DNA of 64,000 nt from Verrucomicrobiaceae bacterium (GTDB taxonomy: Bacteria; Verrucomicrobiota; Verrucomicrobiia; Verrucomicrobiales; Verrucomicrobiaceae). The stretch lies in contig CANGYJ010000002.1 of NCBI GenBank assembly GCA_947458455.1, positions 533,351 to 597,350 on the forward strand, given 5' to 3'. A program made the translations under genes and the position numbers. The notes beneath the pieces were generated by a model, which did no database searches, was not told where the DNA came from, and saw only the letters and a list, made by a program, of their open reading frames with translations. Below, in pieces: positions 8,233 to 18,537 of this stretch; within the stretch, counting starts at the first letter, position 1; each line of letters starts with the position of its first letter.

Positions 8233-9192
8233 TCATGCAAAGCGATACTTCGCGGTGGCTTTGTCGCCTTCGCGGGTGACTTGGCGATTTGAGACGGCTT
8301 CCTGGAGATCGCGGCTAGCGGTGGCGGGGGAGAGGCCGGGGAAGTGGTGGAGGTAGTCTTTGCGGGTGAAGGTGGTTTTGCCGAAGTGATGACGGGCGGC
8401 TTCGAGTCGTGAGGTGGAGCTCATGCGCGGCTGACGCGGCGTGATGACGTGCTTGAGGGCCTCCAGGGTGAGTTCGAGGGCGAATTCGATGAAAGCGGTG
8501 GAGTGTCCGGCTTTGTCGCACTGTCCGAGGACGGCGTAGTAATCGGCCTGGCGGTCGCGGATGGCGGATTCGACGGGCACTTGGGTAAAGAGGGGATGAT
8601 GACGCTGGAGGATGAGGCTGTGCCAGAGGCGGCCCATGCGTCCGTTTCCGTCTTCAAAGGGATGGATGAACTCCATTTCGTAATGGCACACGGCCGCGCG
8701 GATGGGCGCGGGCACCTCGGCATCGGTGCGCACCCAGGTGAGGAGCGATTCCATCAGACCGGGCACTCGCGCGGCGGGCGGGGCGATGTGGGCGATTTGA
8801 TTGCCTTTGGCGATGCCGACACCCTTGCTGCGCCAGGCTCCGGGTTGCTTCACGAGCCCGGCCATCATGATCTTGTGCGCGGCGAGCAGGTGCTTGGCGG
8901 TGCCGGGATGCCATCGGAGCAGCTTTTCGTAGCAGGTAATGGCATTGCGCACCTCGCGAAGGTCGCGCTCGGGCGCGGCGACACGTTTGCCCTCAAGCAC
9001 GGCGGTCACCTGTTCTTCGGTGAGGGTGTTGCCTTCGATCTGGAGGCTTGCCTGGATGGTGCGCACGCGCAGCGAGCGTCGCAGCATCGGGCTCGCCGGA
9101 GCCCTCAAAGCGCCCTCATGACGCCCGATGCGCCTCTCGATTTCCGAGAGTAGCCGAGCTGAGCGTGGGGTGACTTCAAAAGGCGGTCGCAT
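8233..9192 (-). CDS. Fic family protein (probable AMPylator) with N-terminal inhibitory motif
   Basis: A 319-residue protein with the complete Fic active-site motif HPFEDGNGRMGR (H177). Near the N-terminus SLQIEGN (S49, E53, G54) fits the class II inhibitory motif [S/T]xxxE[G/N], which blocks the ATP pocket until released. A C-terminal winged-helix region (LEAARHHFGKTTFTRKDYL, LSPATASRDLQEAV) resembles the DNA-binding or dimerisation part of common bacterial Fic proteins. Fic enzymes transfer AMP from ATP to Ser/Thr/Tyr of target proteins; the target is not visible. It sits beside a toxin-antitoxin pair on the same strand. Confidence 0.92.
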   Translation of the reverse strand: MRPPFEVTPRSARLLSEIERRIGRHEGALRAPASPMLRRSLRVRTIQASLQIEGNTLTEEQVTAVLEGKRVAAPERDLREVRNAITCYEKLLRWHPGTAKHLLAAHKIMMAGLVKQPGAWRSKGVGIAKGNQIAHIAPPAARVPGLMESLLTWVRTDAEVPAPIRAAVCHYEMEFIHPFEDGNGRMGRLWHSLILQRHHPLFTQVPVESAIRDRQADYYAVLGQCDKAGHSTAFIEFALELTLEALKHVITPRQPRMSSTSRLEAARHHFGKTTFTRKDYLHHFPGLSPATASRDLQEAVSNRQVTREGDKATAKYRFA

Positions 9193-9281
9193 GCCGTGAT
9201 AGTATCAAATGAGACTAGCGGGGCAAACCCGTTCATGACGTTTTCATGCCGGGCGCTGCCTGGTGCCTCACGAGTGCGCCT

Positions 9282-9536
9282 TTACCGGTCCGCACGGGCG
9301 ATCTCGAGGACCTTCACCTGCCGATCAGCGAAGTCTTCCCAATAGGTGATGGCATAATCGCCGACAATGCTGACATGCAGTGGCCGACCACTGGACTCCC
9401 GCTCCTCGTAGTCGGCCCAATGGGAGGGAAAGTCTTGGATCTGACGCAGCCGCTGATGAATGAGCCGCTGAACTGGCTTTTTGAGGCTGGCGAGCACATC
9501 AAGCGCCTCGTAGTCGATGAGCAGGCGGTAATTCAT
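9282..9536 (-). CDS. RelE/ParE-type toxin
   Basis: An 84-residue basic protein with the ParE/RelE fold pattern: MNYRLLIDYEALDVLASLKK, a helix LIHQRLRQIQDFP, then strands RPLHVSIVGDYAITYWED and VKVLEIARADR. RelE members cleave mRNA on the ribosome while ParE members inhibit gyrase; the sequence alone does not tell which. Its ATG overlaps the stop of the upstream antitoxin gene by the ATGA pattern, so translation is coupled. Confidence 0.8.
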   Translation of the reverse strand: MNYRLLIDYEALDVLASLKKPVQRLIHQRLRQIQDFPSHWADYEERESSGRPLHVSIVGDYAITYWEDFADRQVKVLEIARADR

Positions 9537-9736
9537 GCATCCGCGAGGCCAAGGCGTCCTTCAGCCTCTTCCAAGGTCACCCAACGGGAGGGATCAGGGT
9601 CGTCGAGCTTGGCCCCCAGCTTTTCGAGCGTGCCTTGCTCGCGCTGATGACGCAGCGTCACCAGAAAAGCCTGGAAGCGCCTGACTTGTTCGTCAGGCCA
9701 TGCGGCGACTTCGCGGGTGAGAGCTTCGAAAGACAT
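9533..9736 (-). CDS. antitoxin partner of the RelE/ParE-type toxin
   Basis: A 67-residue acidic protein starting MSFEALTREVAAWPDEQVRRF and ending in a disordered acidic tail (DDPDPSRWVTLEEAEGRLG), as expected for an antitoxin that wraps its toxin. The ATG at 9736 is preferred over an upstream non-ATG start that would add 24 poorly fitting residues. No DNA-binding motif is obvious, which makes its autoregulatory role uncertain. The stop overlaps the toxin start. Confidence 0.75.
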   Translation of the reverse strand: MSFEALTREVAAWPDEQVRRFQAFLVTLRHQREQGTLEKLGAKLDDPDPSRWVTLEEAEGRLGLADA

Positions 9737-9844
9737 GCGGAAGAAATAACCGGTCACCCGGAGGCTGGCAATCTCGAACTCATCACAGCTGCTTCTAGTG
9801 ACGTCCAAGACCGAGCTCGCTGGTTGGGTCTCTCTTTCAGAGCA

Positions 9845-10417
9845 TCATATCCCCATCTGCTCATCCAATTCACATATGGCTTTGGCGAGTTTCTCTTCAC
9901 GACCCATGATCAAATCCATTCCTTCTTGGCTGATGTTGTGTTTGACTGTCGCACGCGCGAGGTTTCGGGAATTAGCAGACTCAAGTTGGCTGCTGAGCCC
10001 ATTTATCCTTGATGCGAGGACCTGCATTTTGATCTGCTTGGACAAGGCTTTTGCAGCCTCTTCGTTAGCGCTGGCCATTCTTTCAAACTCTTCACGACTT
10101 AGGCGAAGCTCCTCACGTTGAAGCTCTAGCTGCTCGCGTTGCAGTTTGATCTCGTTCCGAGTGAGCTCGAGTTCTTCATTTTGCTTGTTCATCGCTTCAC
10201 GTTGAAGCTGTAATTCACGACTTTGAAGCACAACGGCTGTCACTACGCCCGCTAATGCCAACCCTGAGAACAATGCGTTGATGCCGCCGAACAAATCTCC
10301 GATTTGGCCTTGCTCTACCTTTTGCGGAGTGATTTTTTCCACGGCTGCCCACCAAGCAAACCATGCCAGGACGATGACCAGTCCAACGGGGATAAAGATT
10401 TTGATGAAGGCGTTCAT
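9845..10417 (-). CDS. two-TM coiled-coil protein, putative abortive-infection-like
   Basis: A 190-residue protein: TM1 about residues 6-25 (IFIPVGLVIVLAWFAWWAA), a short loop with GQIGDLFGGINALFSG, TM2 about 46-64 (LALAGVVTAVVLQ), then a long charged coiled coil made of near-heptad repeats (LQREQLELQREELRLSREEF). The GDLFGGxNALFSGLAxAGV signature followed by LQ..EL coiled coil is shared with small proteins annotated as putative phage abortive-infection proteins; no effector function is demonstrated. The ATG at 10417 is chosen over a TTG 30 bases upstream. It lies between the TA pair and icd and may belong to the same accessory cluster. Confidence 0.65.
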   Translation of the reverse strand: MNAFIKIFIPVGLVIVLAWFAWWAAVEKITPQKVEQGQIGDLFGGINALFSGLALAGVVTAVVLQSRELQLQREAMNKQNEELELTRNEIKLQREQLELQREELRLSREEFERMASANEEAAKALSKQIKMQVLASRINGLSSQLESANSRNLARATVKHNISQEGMDLIMGREEKLAKAICELDEQMGI

Positions 10418-10446
10418 GATGGCTGCAAAACCGTGGGTGACGATCA

Positions 10447-10484
10447 AAACAAAAGGTGGTTCGCGAAGCTAACCGCGAACCACC
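10447..10484 (-). terminator. rho-independent terminator of icd
   Basis: An 11-bp perfect stem (GGTGGTTCGCG at 10455-10465 with CGCGAACCACC at 10474-10484) is followed, reading the minus strand, by TTTTGTTTT. It lies just after the icd stop. A shorter T run on the plus side makes it possibly bidirectional. Confidence 0.85.
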
Positions 10485-10513
10485 AGTTTTTCAGTATAGA
10501 GTTCAGAGTTGGC

Positions 10514-12757
<2,244 letters not shown>

Positions 12758-12837
12758 TCAAGATGGGGGGCAAGAAAAGGTCGGTGAGGTCCAGCATGCT
12801 CTCCGAGCACATTTTTGACCCTGACTAGTGGTAGCGC

Positions 12838-13136
12838 TCAGGCCACGTCGTGCGGCTCAAAAGCCACCTGGGAGCAGCCGAGGGCGTTTTCGGCGTTGGC
12901 GCAGCGCCAGTGCCAGCGGACCGCGTTTTTGACGAGGGACTCGAGTTTGCCCTCCAGGATGTGAAACTGGCCGAGAAGCTGGCCTCCATCTCGATCATGG
13001 CAAACATGACGCTGCCATCAGGGAAATTGCGTGAACCTGCCAGCTCGGCGAGGCGCACCCAATCCAGGTTCACGAGAAGCTCGGGAGACCCCAAGCTGCG
13101 GGTGAAGCCTGTCCCGGTCAACCAAGTGGCTACCAC
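12838..13136 (-). pseudogene. small frame-shifted gene remnant, family not recognised
   Basis: The 417 bases between icd and the SMUG gene hold no intact gene. On the minus strand a reading frame from 13136 (GTG) gives plausible protein (LVNLDWVRLAELAGSRNFPD, then SVMFAMIEME) and then degenerates. From about 12985 to the TGA at 12838 a second frame reads FHILEGKLESLVKNAVRWHW followed by ...ANAENALGCS. Joined by one frameshift they would form a protein of about 100 residues overlapping the end of the SMUG gene. This may be a decayed gene or a sequencing error. Nothing is seen in 12713-12837. Confidence 0.35.
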
Positions 13137-13852
13137 ACGCCGAGTTTTTCGAGCTGTTTCGTGGCCGCACCGGCCCAGTCGCGATTTGCGGCGGGGCTAG
13201 CAGGGCTGGGATGCAGGATGCGGCCGGTTTTGAAGCCACCACGCAGGTTTTCGACCGCACGCACGGCGCAGGCCTCGGCATACGCACCGACGCCAATAAC
13301 CCACTCGGGCTGCAAGGCGGTGATGACGGCCTGCAAATGAGCATCACAGGGTTCGTTGAGCGCGGCGGCCTCGGCGGCGGGGAGTTTATCAGGCGTGAAG
13401 TTTTTGCCGCCGGCCTCGATGAAGACGAGCGGGCAGTAATTGGCCACAAAGTGCTCGCGGAAGAAATGCTCGGGCGGGCCGAATTTGGCCGCGAAATGGC
13501 CCCAGAGCCGTCTGCCGCTGACTTCGGACTGCGGGCAGTCAAAGCCGAGCACGGGGCGTTTGAGATGCTCACGAGGCGGTTTGCCCACGGGTTCGTGGAT
13601 TTTCATCCAGTCACGCACGGCGGCGATCTCGCCAAAGGGCACGCCGGTCTGCGTCATGCCAAAGGGGCCGGGATTCATGCCGACAAAGACGACTTTTTTG
13701 CGGCCGCTGCCAAAGCGAGAGAGGTAGGCGGTGTGCGGGGCCCAGGCGTAATCGAGCGGTTGATACACATAATCGACCGGCGGGGCGAATTTCAGCGGGC
13801 GCAGGGCCTCGCGGAGGGTTTCGGCGGCCTGGATGAGCGGGTGGGCGGGCAT
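13130..13852 (-). CDS. SMUG-type single-strand-selective uracil-DNA glycosylase
   Basis: A 240-residue enzyme with the SMUG1 active-site motif GMNPGPFGMTQTGVPFGE (from G58) and the C-terminal substrate-binding motif HPSPASPAANRDW. It removes uracil and oxidised pyrimidines from DNA at the start of base excision repair. The ATG at 13852 is chosen because the family begins close to this point (L.A...L...L..L.F..PV.YVY.PLDYA); upstream codons are low-complexity Arg/Pro sequence. Divergent from the LptF/G gene with 93 bases between them. Confidence 0.92.
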   Translation of the reverse strand: MPAHPLIQAAETLREALRPLKFAPPVDYVYQPLDYAWAPHTAYLSRFGSGRKKVVFVGMNPGPFGMTQTGVPFGEIAAVRDWMKIHEPVGKPPREHLKRPVLGFDCPQSEVSGRRLWGHFAAKFGPPEHFFREHFVANYCPLVFIEAGGKNFTPDKLPAAEAAALNEPCDAHLQAVITALQPEWVIGVGAYAEACAVRAVENLRGGFKTGRILHPSPASPAANRDWAGAATKQLEKLGVW

Positions 13853-13945
13853 GCCGGAGCCTCTGGCTCGGGCGGTGGGGGCCGTCAACCGGGGCCACGA
13901 GCCTTGACGCATCCCGGCGCATGGCCGAAGTGGCGGTTTCACGGC

Positions 13946-15679
13946 ATGAAATGGCTTCAAAGCGCACGAGCCGCGTGGCAGCGGGTGATTCACCTTCCTT
14001 ATCTGGGAAGAGGGTCCTTCGTGCTCGCTCTGGGCCTGCTGATGGTGGCGATCTCGCAGGACTGGCATCGCACGCATCCCGATGAGGATGTGGACGAGGC
14101 CATCGAAATGGCTGCCCGCTCCGGCCAGCCGGTGCCTTATGGCATCGAGCGCCTGGCCCGCATCCTGCCCTATTTCAATTTATGGATTTCCATCGGCTCC
14201 GCCGTGCTGCTGCTGGTGGTCTGGCGTCGGTGGAACCAACCGAAGCGCCTGCAATTCCCCATCACCGTGGCGGCCTTTTCCATCGCCGGATGGGCCATCG
14301 TCAGCGAGCTGGTCGATTACATCGCGCATGCGCAGATGACGGAGATGGGTGAGCCGCCAGTGCCGGCCGCGTTTTACTTCAAGCAGGTGCTGCTGGCCAT
14401 CGCGGTGCTCTCGATGCCGCTGGCGCTGCGCTATTATTTGAAGTGCGGGATCTTGGAGAGATACACGCTGCGTTCCTTCCTCCAGCCGCTGGTGTTTTGC
14501 TTCGTCTCCTTCACCTCGCTGTGGATCATCGCGGACCTGCTGGACAACCTTAAAGACTTCCAGGAGGCGCATTCGAAGCTCGCAGACGTGCTCGGCTTTT
14601 ACGCCGGACTGCTGCCCTACATCTATGTGACGATCATCCCGGTGGCGCTGCTTCTGGCCACGCTCTACTCGCTCACGAAGATGAGCCGGGCGAACGAGCT
14701 CATTTCCCTGCTCGGCACGGGTCAAAGCCTCGCCCGTGTGCTGCGGCCCATCTTTCTCGCCACGATCTACACGGCGTTTTTGAGCATGGTGGCGAATTAC
14801 TACTGGGCGCCGCGAGCGGAAAAAAATCGCAAGGCCATCGTCCGTGCTCTCACGGAGAACTCGCCGGATTCCATCATGGCGGACTCGATCATGTTTCGGA
14901 ATCCTCAGAGCCGCCGCACCTGGTATGTGGGCACCTTCCCCGTCTCCCTGCGTGGCGGGAATCAGCGCATGCGCGGCGTGCAGATGCGTGAGGAAGCCGC
15001 GAATGGCAGCCCCTCGCGCACCATTCTGGCTGGCTCGGCCACCTGGACGCCGCGCGGTGGCTGGCGCTTCTTTGATGGCAACGAGGTGCTCTACCAAGAG
15101 GGCAATCCCGTCGGCACGCCGCCCTTCTCGCCAGACAACCAGGGGCAGTTCGTCCTCGAAGCGCCGCAGATCGAGGAGACACCGTGGAGCCTCGTCAGCT
15201 ATGCGCTGAAGGCGGATTTCATGGGCGTGCCGGAGATTTTATCCTACCTCAAAGCGCATCCGGAGGCTGCGGACGATAAGCTGGCACCTTTCCGCACGCA
15301 TCTGTGGCATCGCTTTGCCCTATCGTGGCAGGCGCTGGCCGTGGTGCTCTTTGCCGTGCCGCTCGGCGTGGCCTATTCGCGACGAGGCGCGGTCGGCGGC
15401 ATCGCGGGCAGCATCTTTGTGTTCTTCGTGTTCATGTTCGTGAACAACCTCTTCCTCAATCTCGGCAAAGGCGGCCATCTGCCCGGCTGGTTCACCGTTT
15501 GGATGCCTCACTTGCTCTTTGGTAGCCTGGGCCTAATCCTTTTCTATTTCCGCTCCAACAACCGGGACCTGCCCAAGCTCCGCCTGCTGCCCAAGAAGCG
15601 CAAAACCGCGCCCATCGCCCGCCCTCGCAATCGCGACGGGGGCAACTTCGACTTGAAACCCCCTGTGTCGACTTCATAA
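13946..15679 (+). CDS. LptF/LptG family permease with extra N-terminal membrane region
   Basis: A 577-residue membrane protein. From about residue 165 it is a YjgP/YjgQ permease: GILERYTLRSFLQPLVFCFV, the cytoplasmic coupling helix KMSRANELISLLGTGQSLARVLRP, a periplasmic beta-jellyroll (about 300-430) and two or three closing membrane segments. LptF/LptG with LptB extract lipopolysaccharide from the inner membrane. The first 150 residues hold three additional hydrophobic segments and a charged loop (WHRTHPDEDVDEAIEM), so the protein is some 200 residues longer than typical LptF or LptG. The C-terminal tail is basic. Start ATG 13946 follows the divergent promoter region. Confidence 0.85.
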   Translation: MKWLQSARAAWQRVIHLPYLGRGSFVLALGLLMVAISQDWHRTHPDEDVDEAIEMAARSGQPVPYGIERLARILPYFNLWISIGSAVLLLVVWRRWNQPKRLQFPITVAAFSIAGWAIVSELVDYIAHAQMTEMGEPPVPAAFYFKQVLLAIAVLSMPLALRYYLKCGILERYTLRSFLQPLVFCFVSFTSLWIIADLLDNLKDFQEAHSKLADVLGFYAGLLPYIYVTIIPVALLLATLYSLTKMSRANELISLLGTGQSLARVLRPIFLATIYTAFLSMVANYYWAPRAEKNRKAIVRALTENSPDSIMADSIMFRNPQSRRTWYVGTFPVSLRGGNQRMRGVQMREEAANGSPSRTILAGSATWTPRGGWRFFDGNEVLYQEGNPVGTPPFSPDNQGQFVLEAPQIEETPWSLVSYALKADFMGVPEILSYLKAHPEAADDKLAPFRTHLWHRFALSWQALAVVLFAVPLGVAYSRRGAVGGIAGSIFVFFVFMFVNNLFLNLGKGGHLPGWFTVWMPHLLFGSLGLILFYFRSNNRDLPKLRLLPKKRKTAPIARPRNRDGGNFDLKPPVSTS

Positions 15680-15691
15680 CCAAGCCCTCCG

Positions 15692-16348
15692 ATGCAACAG
15701 AACTGGCATATCCGCAGCCGAGCCCATGCCTGCGCCGTCACCGAGCGACTCTTCGAGGACGGCGAGGTCTTCCACACCGCCATCTACTTCGATCCGGCCC
15801 TCAACGAGTATGCTCGCCGCGACATCTGCGCCGAGGCCTGGCCCGCTGAGAAGGAAGTTCGCAAGCCCATCGCCGCCTGGCGCACGCTTTACCAAAAGGT
15901 GGAGCCGGATGCGAAGCCGGAGATCGCTTCCAAAGCGAGTGCCCAGGAGCTGCTGCAGCGCTTCATCGAGGAGGGTGATCCCAAGACCGAGGACGCCCGC
16001 TACATCCTCGCCCTCATGCTGGAGCGGAAACGCCAGCTCACCCAGACCGCCGAAAAGGAGATCGATGGGAACAAGATGCTCTTTTACGAAAATAAGAAGA
16101 CCGGCGAGATCTTTATCGTGCGTGATCCCGAGCTGAAGCTCGATGAACTCGTGCAGATGCAGGAGGAAGTGGCTACGATCCTGGCCTTCGGCGGCCCTGC
16201 GGCCGATGCGGCAAAGGCTGTCGGCGTCACGCTGACCGTCGATGGCGTTGTTCCTGCTGAAACGTCCGATTGGACCGATCCGTCCCATCAAACTGAACCC
16301 TCCTCCAACCCCGAACCCACCCCCACCGACGATGTCCCTGCAAGCTGA
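15692..16348 (+). CDS. conserved PVC-group hypothetical protein
   Basis: A 218-residue soluble protein 12 bases after the LptF/G gene. The N-terminal 65 residues (CAVTERLFEDGEVFHTAI, RRDICAEAW, IAAWRTLYQKVE) match a pattern I associate with uncharacterised planctomycete and verrucomicrobial proteins. A helical middle part (ILALMLERKRQLTQT) and a short YENKKTGEIFIVRDPELKLDE strand region follow. The last 50 residues are Pro/Thr/Ser-rich. No enzyme motif is seen. It overlaps pyrE by 17 bases, so it is translated from the same transcript. Confidence 0.75.
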   Translation: MQQNWHIRSRAHACAVTERLFEDGEVFHTAIYFDPALNEYARRDICAEAWPAEKEVRKPIAAWRTLYQKVEPDAKPEIASKASAQELLQRFIEEGDPKTEDARYILALMLERKRQLTQTAEKEIDGNKMLFYENKKTGEIFIVRDPELKLDELVQMQEEVATILAFGGPAADAAKAVGVTLTVDGVVPAETSDWTDPSHQTEPSSNPEPTPTDDVPAS

Positions 16349-16901
16349 CCGCCAAGAACTCCGCACGATCCTCAAAGCCAAGTCCGTCAAAACCGGCAAA
16401 TTCACCCTCGCCTCCGGCAAGGAGAGTGATTTGTATGTCGATTGCCGCGTCACCACGCTCGATTCACGCGGCGCGGTGCTCGTCGGCCGCGTGCTGCATG
16501 ATCTGCTGCGCCGGGAAGAAGCGAAGCGCGGCCTCAGCATCGGCTCGCTCGGTGGTCTCACGATGGGCGCGGACCCGATCACGCTCGCTGTGGCGATGAG
16601 CTCCAGCATGGCGGGCGATGCGAAGCCCGTGCAGGCCTTTGTCGTGCGCAAGGAGGCCAAAGGCCACGGCCGCGGCAAGCGCATCGAAGGCAATTTCACG
16701 CCCGATCAGCCCATCGTCGTCGTCGATGATGTCATCACCACCGGTGACTCCACCTTGAAGGCCATCCAGGCCATCGAGGAAGAAGGCGGAAAGGTCGCTT
16801 TCGCCCTCATCCTCGTCGATCGCCAGGAAGGCGGCCGCGAGAATATCGAAAGCAAAGGGTATCCCGTCGTCGCGGCCTTCACGCGGCCGGAACTGGTGTG
16901 A
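16332..16901 (+). CDS. pyrE: orotate phosphoribosyltransferase
   Basis: A 189-residue PRTase. The PRPP-binding motif is VVVDDVITTGDSTLKA, the PyrE lysine-rich loop reads VVRKEAKGHGRGKRIEG, and the N-terminal KTGKFTLASGKESDLYVDCR is diagnostic for OPRTase. It converts orotate and PRPP to OMP in de novo pyrimidine synthesis. The ATG at 16332 lies inside the end of the preceding gene; upstream codons in this frame encode only prolines, so this start is secure. Confidence 0.95.
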   Translation: MSLQADRQELRTILKAKSVKTGKFTLASGKESDLYVDCRVTTLDSRGAVLVGRVLHDLLRREEAKRGLSIGSLGGLTMGADPITLAVAMSSSMAGDAKPVQAFVVRKEAKGHGRGKRIEGNFTPDQPIVVVDDVITTGDSTLKAIQAIEEEGGKVAFALILVDRQEGGRENIESKGYPVVAAFTRPELV

Positions 16902-16909
16902 TGGGAATG

Positions 16910-16979
16910 GCCGTAAAAGAACGTAAAGAGCGCAAAAGAACAGAATCAGAGTTTTGCGATCTCTGCGCTCTTTTGCGGC
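16910..16979. repeat. imperfect inverted repeat, CGCAAAAGA family
   Basis: GCCGTAAAAGAACGTAAAGA-type sequence (16910-16941) faces GCGCTCTTTTGCGGC-type sequence (16951-16979). This is the widespread 'CGCAAAGAACGCAAAGA' kind of intergenic repeat, here between pyrE and the GDPD gene. It could also fold in the transcript. Confidence 0.6.
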
Positions 16980-16995
16980 TATCTCCCTTTCTGAC

Positions 16996-17736
16996 ATGAA
17001 ACCTCTGCTTTTTCTCCTTCTCGCCATGAACGCCGCTGCGGTCGAAATCATCGCTCATCGCGGCTTTTCGGCGAAGGCACCGGAAAACACGATTGAGGCC
17101 TTCGAACTGGCTTGGAAGAGCGGCGCGGATGCCTGCGAACTCGACATTCATCTCACGGCGGATGGTGAAGTGGTCGTCATTCACGACAAAGACACGAAAC
17201 GCACCTTCCCCGGCGAGAACAAGGTCATCGCCGCGTCGAAGCTCGCGGAGCTTTCAGGTCTTCCGACGCTCGCAGAGGCTCTCGCGACGATGCCAGCGGA
17301 ACGTGGACGCTTCGTCATCGAGATCAAAACCGGCGCGGAGATTGTCCCGGCCCTGGTGAAGGTGCTGGAGCCGCTCCAGCCGCGAGCTAAGCAGCTCGTC
17401 ATCATCAGCTTTCAGCGGGATTCCTGCATCGCTGCGAAGAAGGCGCTGCCATGGATTCCCGTGCTCCAACTCTCCGGCAGCAAGGACAAGAAGACCAAGC
17501 AACCTATCGATCTCACCGAGGTCATTGCCAAAGCCAAAGCCGATGGACTCGACGGCCTCGATCTCGGTGCCGATTGGGCTTGGAGCGAGGCCATGGTGGC
17601 CCAAATCCATGCCGCAGGCCTCACCGCCGTCGTTTACACGATCAACAAGCCTGCGGATATCGCCCGCTATGCCAAACTCGGCCTCGATGGCATCACCACG
17701 GATGATCCGGTGATGGCGAAGAAGGTGCTGGAGTAG
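16996..17736 (+). CDS. glycerophosphodiester phosphodiesterase, exported
   Basis: A 246-residue protein with a short signal peptide (MKPLLFLLLAMNAAAVE) and the GDPD TIM-barrel signature: IIAHRGFSAKAPENTIEAF, CELDIHLTADGEVVVIHD, FVIEIKTG, and the C-terminal YTINKPADIARYAKLGLDGI plus TTDDP. It hydrolyses glycerophosphodiesters to glycerol-3-phosphate and an alcohol in the periplasm. The ATG at 16996 gives the signal peptide; an upstream alternative adds an unrelated 14 residues. Convergent with the RDD gene 10 bases away. Confidence 0.93.
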   Translation: MKPLLFLLLAMNAAAVEIIAHRGFSAKAPENTIEAFELAWKSGADACELDIHLTADGEVVVIHDKDTKRTFPGENKVIAASKLAELSGLPTLAEALATMPAERGRFVIEIKTGAEIVPALVKVLEPLQPRAKQLVIISFQRDSCIAAKKALPWIPVLQLSGSKDKKTKQPIDLTEVIAKAKADGLDGLDLGADWAWSEAMVAQIHAAGLTAVVYTINKPADIARYAKLGLDGITTDDPVMAKKVLE

Positions 17737-17746
17737 GCGGTAAGGC

Positions 17747-18421
17747 TCAACTCTTCTTGAACACGAGGCAGCCAGCCATCATGTCGTGCAGGCACTGCTT
17801 GCGCTCCGTCCAGGCACACATCATGAAGCCGATGCAAAGGGTGAAGGCTGAAACGATCTGCCCGAAGTAGCGGCCGGTGGCGCGGGCGAAGGAGATGCGG
17901 TTGCCGTTCAAATCCGTCACCACAATGCCGAGCGCCATTTTGCCGAAGGTGGCCTGATTTGATGAGCTTTCCATGAAGGCGTAGTAAAGCCAGGTGGCCA
18001 CCATGCCAAGCACCATGGCGAGCACTGTGGCGACAGTCTGCATCTCTTGCGACTGCACGGATACCGAGGCAATTCCGACGACGAACCCCAAAACCATGCC
18101 CACGATGTTCATGAGGATCTGGTCGATAAAATGAGCGACGAATCTCAACCAGAAGCCGGGCTGCTCTCCTAGCCTAGGTTTGCCACCATCGACGAGCACA
18201 TTCGAAGACGGTGCCGCGTAGGGATTGATGCTGGCGGCGGCGGAAGGCGGCGGAGCGAAGACAGGGGAGCGGAATTTCGATCCGAGCGGCTGCCACTCGG
18301 CCATGCCATCGGTCCAGCAGAGATCGCCAGCGGAAAGCTCACCTGTGGCGAGGCGGCCGGTGATTTCTTCTTCGGACATCTGCCCGAGCTGGGCTCCATT
18401 TTTGGCGACGTGGTAATTCAT
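17747..18421 (-). CDS. GYF_2 - RDD domain membrane protein
   Basis: A 224-residue protein. Residues 1-55 form a GYF_2 domain (YHVAKNGAQLGQMSEEEI, then LCWTDGMAEWQPL). A Pro/Ala linker with INPYAAPSSN follows, and about 80-220 is an RDD domain of three membrane segments (FWLRFVAHFIDQILMNIVG; TFGKMALGIVVTDLNGNRIS; W.ERKQCLHDMMAGCLV). RDD proteins include suspected transporters; the role of this one is unknown. It lies after the secDF terminator, so it is probably transcribed separately. Confidence 0.85.
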   Translation of the reverse strand: MNYHVAKNGAQLGQMSEEEITGRLATGELSAGDLCWTDGMAEWQPLGSKFRSPVFAPPPSAAASINPYAAPSSNVLVDGGKPRLGEQPGFWLRFVAHFIDQILMNIVGMVLGFVVGIASVSVQSQEMQTVATVLAMVLGMVATWLYYAFMESSSNQATFGKMALGIVVTDLNGNRISFARATGRYFGQIVSAFTLCIGFMMCAWTERKQCLHDMMAGCLVFKKS

Positions 18422-18476
18422 GGCGCGGCGCTTTTACAGAAAAGACTCGCAGGCAGCAATCAGAAAACCTTGGATA

Positions 18477-18511
18477 CAAAAAATCCGGCGGACCTGAGCG
18501 GTCCGCCGGAT
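18477..18511 (-). terminator. rho-independent terminator of secDF
   Basis: A perfect 12-bp stem (ATCCGGCGGACC at 18483-18494 with GGTCCGCCGGAT at 18500-18511) with a 5-base loop. On the minus strand it is followed by TTTTTT. It lies 27 bases past the secDF stop. Confidence 0.92.
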
Positions 18512-18537
18512 GAGGGATAGATACTGTCGAGTGGCTG

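Noticed and set aside
8137..8236. GGCCCGTC/GACGGGCC motifs between the GDYXXLXY and Fic genes
   Set aside because: Only 8 bp are inverted with irregular spacing; too weak to list as a repeat element.
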